A stretch of 15,620 nt of DNA from an uncultured Lactobacillus sp. (lineage in GTDB: Bacteria > Bacillota > Bacilli > Lactobacillales > Lactobacillaceae). Position 1 is the first letter of the stretch, and each line of letters begins with the position of its first letter. The notes beneath the pieces are model-generated. The model saw only the letters and a list, made by a program, of their open reading frames with translations, was not told the origin of the DNA and searched no databases. The stretch covers positions 1 to 15,620 of the forward strand of contig NZ_CAJURR010000033.1 in the NCBI RefSeq assembly GCF_910589175.1. Reading direction: 5' to 3'. Shown piece after piece: positions 14,155 through 15,620 of the stretch. Both the position numbers and the translations under genes were made by a program.

Positions 14155-15620
14155 ATGGCAGATTTAGCACCTAAATATAATCCTAATGAAGTTGAAAAAG
14201 GAAGATACCAGGAATGGCTTGATGAAGATCTTTTTAAGCCATCTGGCGATAAAAAAGCTCATCCTTATTCAATCGTTATCCCGCCACCAAATGTAACTGG
14301 TAAGTTGCACTTGGGACATGCATGGGATACAGCAATTCAAGATACATTAATTCGTTTTAAGCGTATGCAAGGCTATGATACCTTATACCTTCCTGGTATG
14401 GATCATGCTGGTATTGCAACTCAAGCTAAAGTTGAAGCTAAACTTCGCGCGCAAGGAAAAGATCGTCACCAAATGGGACGTGAAGCTTTTGTTAAGCAAG
14501 TTTGGGACTGGAAAGATGAATATGCATCAATTATCAAAAGCCAATGGGCAAAGATGGGTCTTTCATTAGATTATTCTCGTGAAAGATTTACTCTTGATAA
14601 AGGTCTTTCAAAAGCTGTTAGAAAAGTTTTCGTTCAACTTTATAATGAAGGACTCATTTACCGTGGTGAATACATCATTAACTGGGATCCAAAATTGGAA
14701 ACTGCTCTTAGTGATATCGAAGTTATTCACAAAGATGATAAGGGTGCATTTTACCACATTAAGTATCCATTTGCAGATGGTGCTGGATTTGTTGAAATTG
14801 CAACTACTCGTCCTGAAACTATGTTTGGTGATACTGCAGTAGCTGTTGCACCAGGGGATGAACGCTACAAAGATATTGTTGGTAAGGAATTAGTATTACC
14901 ACTTGTTGGTCGTCATATTCCAATTATTGAAGACCAACATGTTGACCCAGAATTTGGTACTGGTCTTGTTAAGATCACTCCAGCTCATGATCCTAACGAC
15001 TTCCAAGTAGGTAATCGTCATAACTTAGAAAGAATTAATGTTATGAACGATAATGGAACTATGAATGAAGAAGCTGGTAAGTATGCTGGCATGGATCGAT
15101 TTGAGGCTCGTGAAGCTTTAGTTAAGGATCTTGAAAAAGAAGGTTTCTTAATCAAGGTTGAACCAATTGTTCACTCTGTTGGTCACTCAGAACGTTCTGG
15201 TGTTCAAGTAGAACCAAGACTTTCTAAACAATGGTTCGTTAAGATGAAGCCATTAGCTGAAAAAGTTTTGGAGAACCAAAAGACTGACGACAAGGTAAAC
15301 TTTGTTCCGGAAAGATTTGAGCATACTCTTGAACAATGGATGAGTGATGTTCATGACTGGGTAATTTCTCGTCAATTGTGGTGGGGACACAGAATTCCAG
15401 CTTGGTACAACAAGAAGACTGGTGAAACTTATGTAGGTCTTGAAGCTCCTAAAGATAGTGAAAACTGGGAGCAAGATCCAGATGTACTTGATACCTGGTT
15501 CTCAAGTGCATTGTGGCCATTTTCTACTTTAGGCTGGCCTGATGAAAATTCAGAAGACTTCAAGCGCTACTTCCCAACTAATACTTTAGTTACTGGTTAT
15601 GACATCATCTTCTTCTGGGT
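14155..15620 (+). CDS. valS: Valyl-tRNA synthetase (3' end missing)
   Basis: ValRS is a class Ia synthetase that charges tRNA-Val in the cytoplasm and hydrolyses mischarged Thr-tRNA. The first 488 codons are present and no stop occurs before the window edge; family members have about 880 residues. The catalytic HIGH motif is HLGH at 52-55, preceded by [19 protein letters not shown], typical of ValRS, follows. The editing domain shows [15 protein letters not shown] and [11 protein letters not shown], and [17 protein letters not shown] marks the return to the catalytic core. The KMSKS loop and the anticodon-binding and coiled-coil domains lie outside. The start is ATG at 14155, six bases after GGAGGA. 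Controlled by the T-box leader. Confidence 0.98.
   Translation, partial: MADLAPKYNPNEVEKGRYQEWLDEDLFKPSGDKKAHPYSIVIPPPNVTGKLHLGHAWDTAIQDTLIRFKRMQGYDTLYLPGMDHAGIATQAKVEAKLRAQGKDRHQMGREAFVKQVWDWKDEYASIIKSQWAKMGLSLDYSRERFTLDKGLSKAVRKVFVQLYNEGLIYRGEYIINWDPKLETALSDIEVIHKDDKGAFYHIKYPFADGAGFVEIATTRPETMFGDTAVAVAPGDERYKDIVGKELVLPLVGRHIPIIEDQHVDPEFGTGLVKITPAHDPNDFQVGNRHNLERINVMNDNGTMNEEAGKYAGMDRFEAREALVKDLEKEGFLIKVEPIVHSVGHSERSGVQVEPRLSKQWFVKMKPLAEKVLENQKTDDKVNFVPERFEHTLEQWMSDVHDWVISRQLWWGHRIPAWYNKKTGETYVGLEAPKDSENWEQDPDVLDTWFSSALWPFSTLGWPDENSEDFKRYFPTNTLVTGYDIIFFW

Noticed and set aside
14375..14842. Two short plus-strand frames within valS
   Set aside because: They are out of frame with the clear ValRS coding sequence, which is open from 14155 to the window edge.
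1..15620. CRISPR array, insertion sequence, phage gene, tRNA or toxin-antitoxin pair
   Set aside because: No spaced direct repeats, transposase motifs, tRNA cloverleaf or small paired toxin-antitoxin frames were seen. The gene content is housekeeping.

Overview
The window looks like ordinary chromosomal DNA from a low-GC Gram-positive bacterium, most likely a Lactobacillus of the acidophilus/gasseri/johnsonii/helveticus type. The reasons are AT-rich housekeeping genes with strong GGAGG-type ribosome binding sites, many extended -10 (TGn-TATAAT) promoters, a rarA/6S RNA neighbourhood, a Cys-free 203-residue S4 protein, an EzrA homologue, a NifZ-ThiI pair without a rhodanese domain, and both a T-box and a manganese riboswitch. 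The species call is inference; no search was run. No phage, IS, CRISPR or defence genes are visible.

Layout. Positions 1-1031 (+) carry the 3' part of rodA. It is convergent with a minus-strand block and shares a bidirectional terminator (1038-1075) with it. The minus block (1080-4886), read right to left, is: rpsD with its promoter and a structured ~170-nt leader, then a terminator; yueI (DUF1694) and rarA, 2 nt apart; the 6S RNA gene with its own promoter and terminator; an unrecognised 94-residue membrane protein; and a UspA-type stress protein.

From 4927 onward everything is on the plus strand. ezrA (divergent from rpsD) is followed by a terminator, the nifZ-thiI sulfur-transfer pair, another terminator, rsuA and a secreted glycerophosphodiester phosphodiesterase. 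Next comes a yybP-ykoY (Mn2+) riboswitch controlling a type II P-type cation ATPase, and a T-box controlling valS, which runs off the right edge.

How the genes work together. RodA and EzrA are cell-wall elongation and division proteins. rpsD, rsuA, thiI and valS serve ribosome, tRNA and translation functions. RarA handles stalled replication forks, and 6S RNA tunes RNA polymerase in stationary phase. NifZ hands sulfur to ThiI for 4-thiouridine in tRNA. The ATPase probably exports Mn2+ or Ca2+ when the riboswitch senses high Mn2+.

The most interesting content is RNA-level control: two textbook leaders (Mn riboswitch, T-box), a structured rpsD leader with an apparent Shine-Dalgarno-sequestering hairpin, the 6S RNA, and three places where an intrinsic terminator sits almost on top of the next gene's ribosome binding site. 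I found no evidence for an entirely new multi-gene system.
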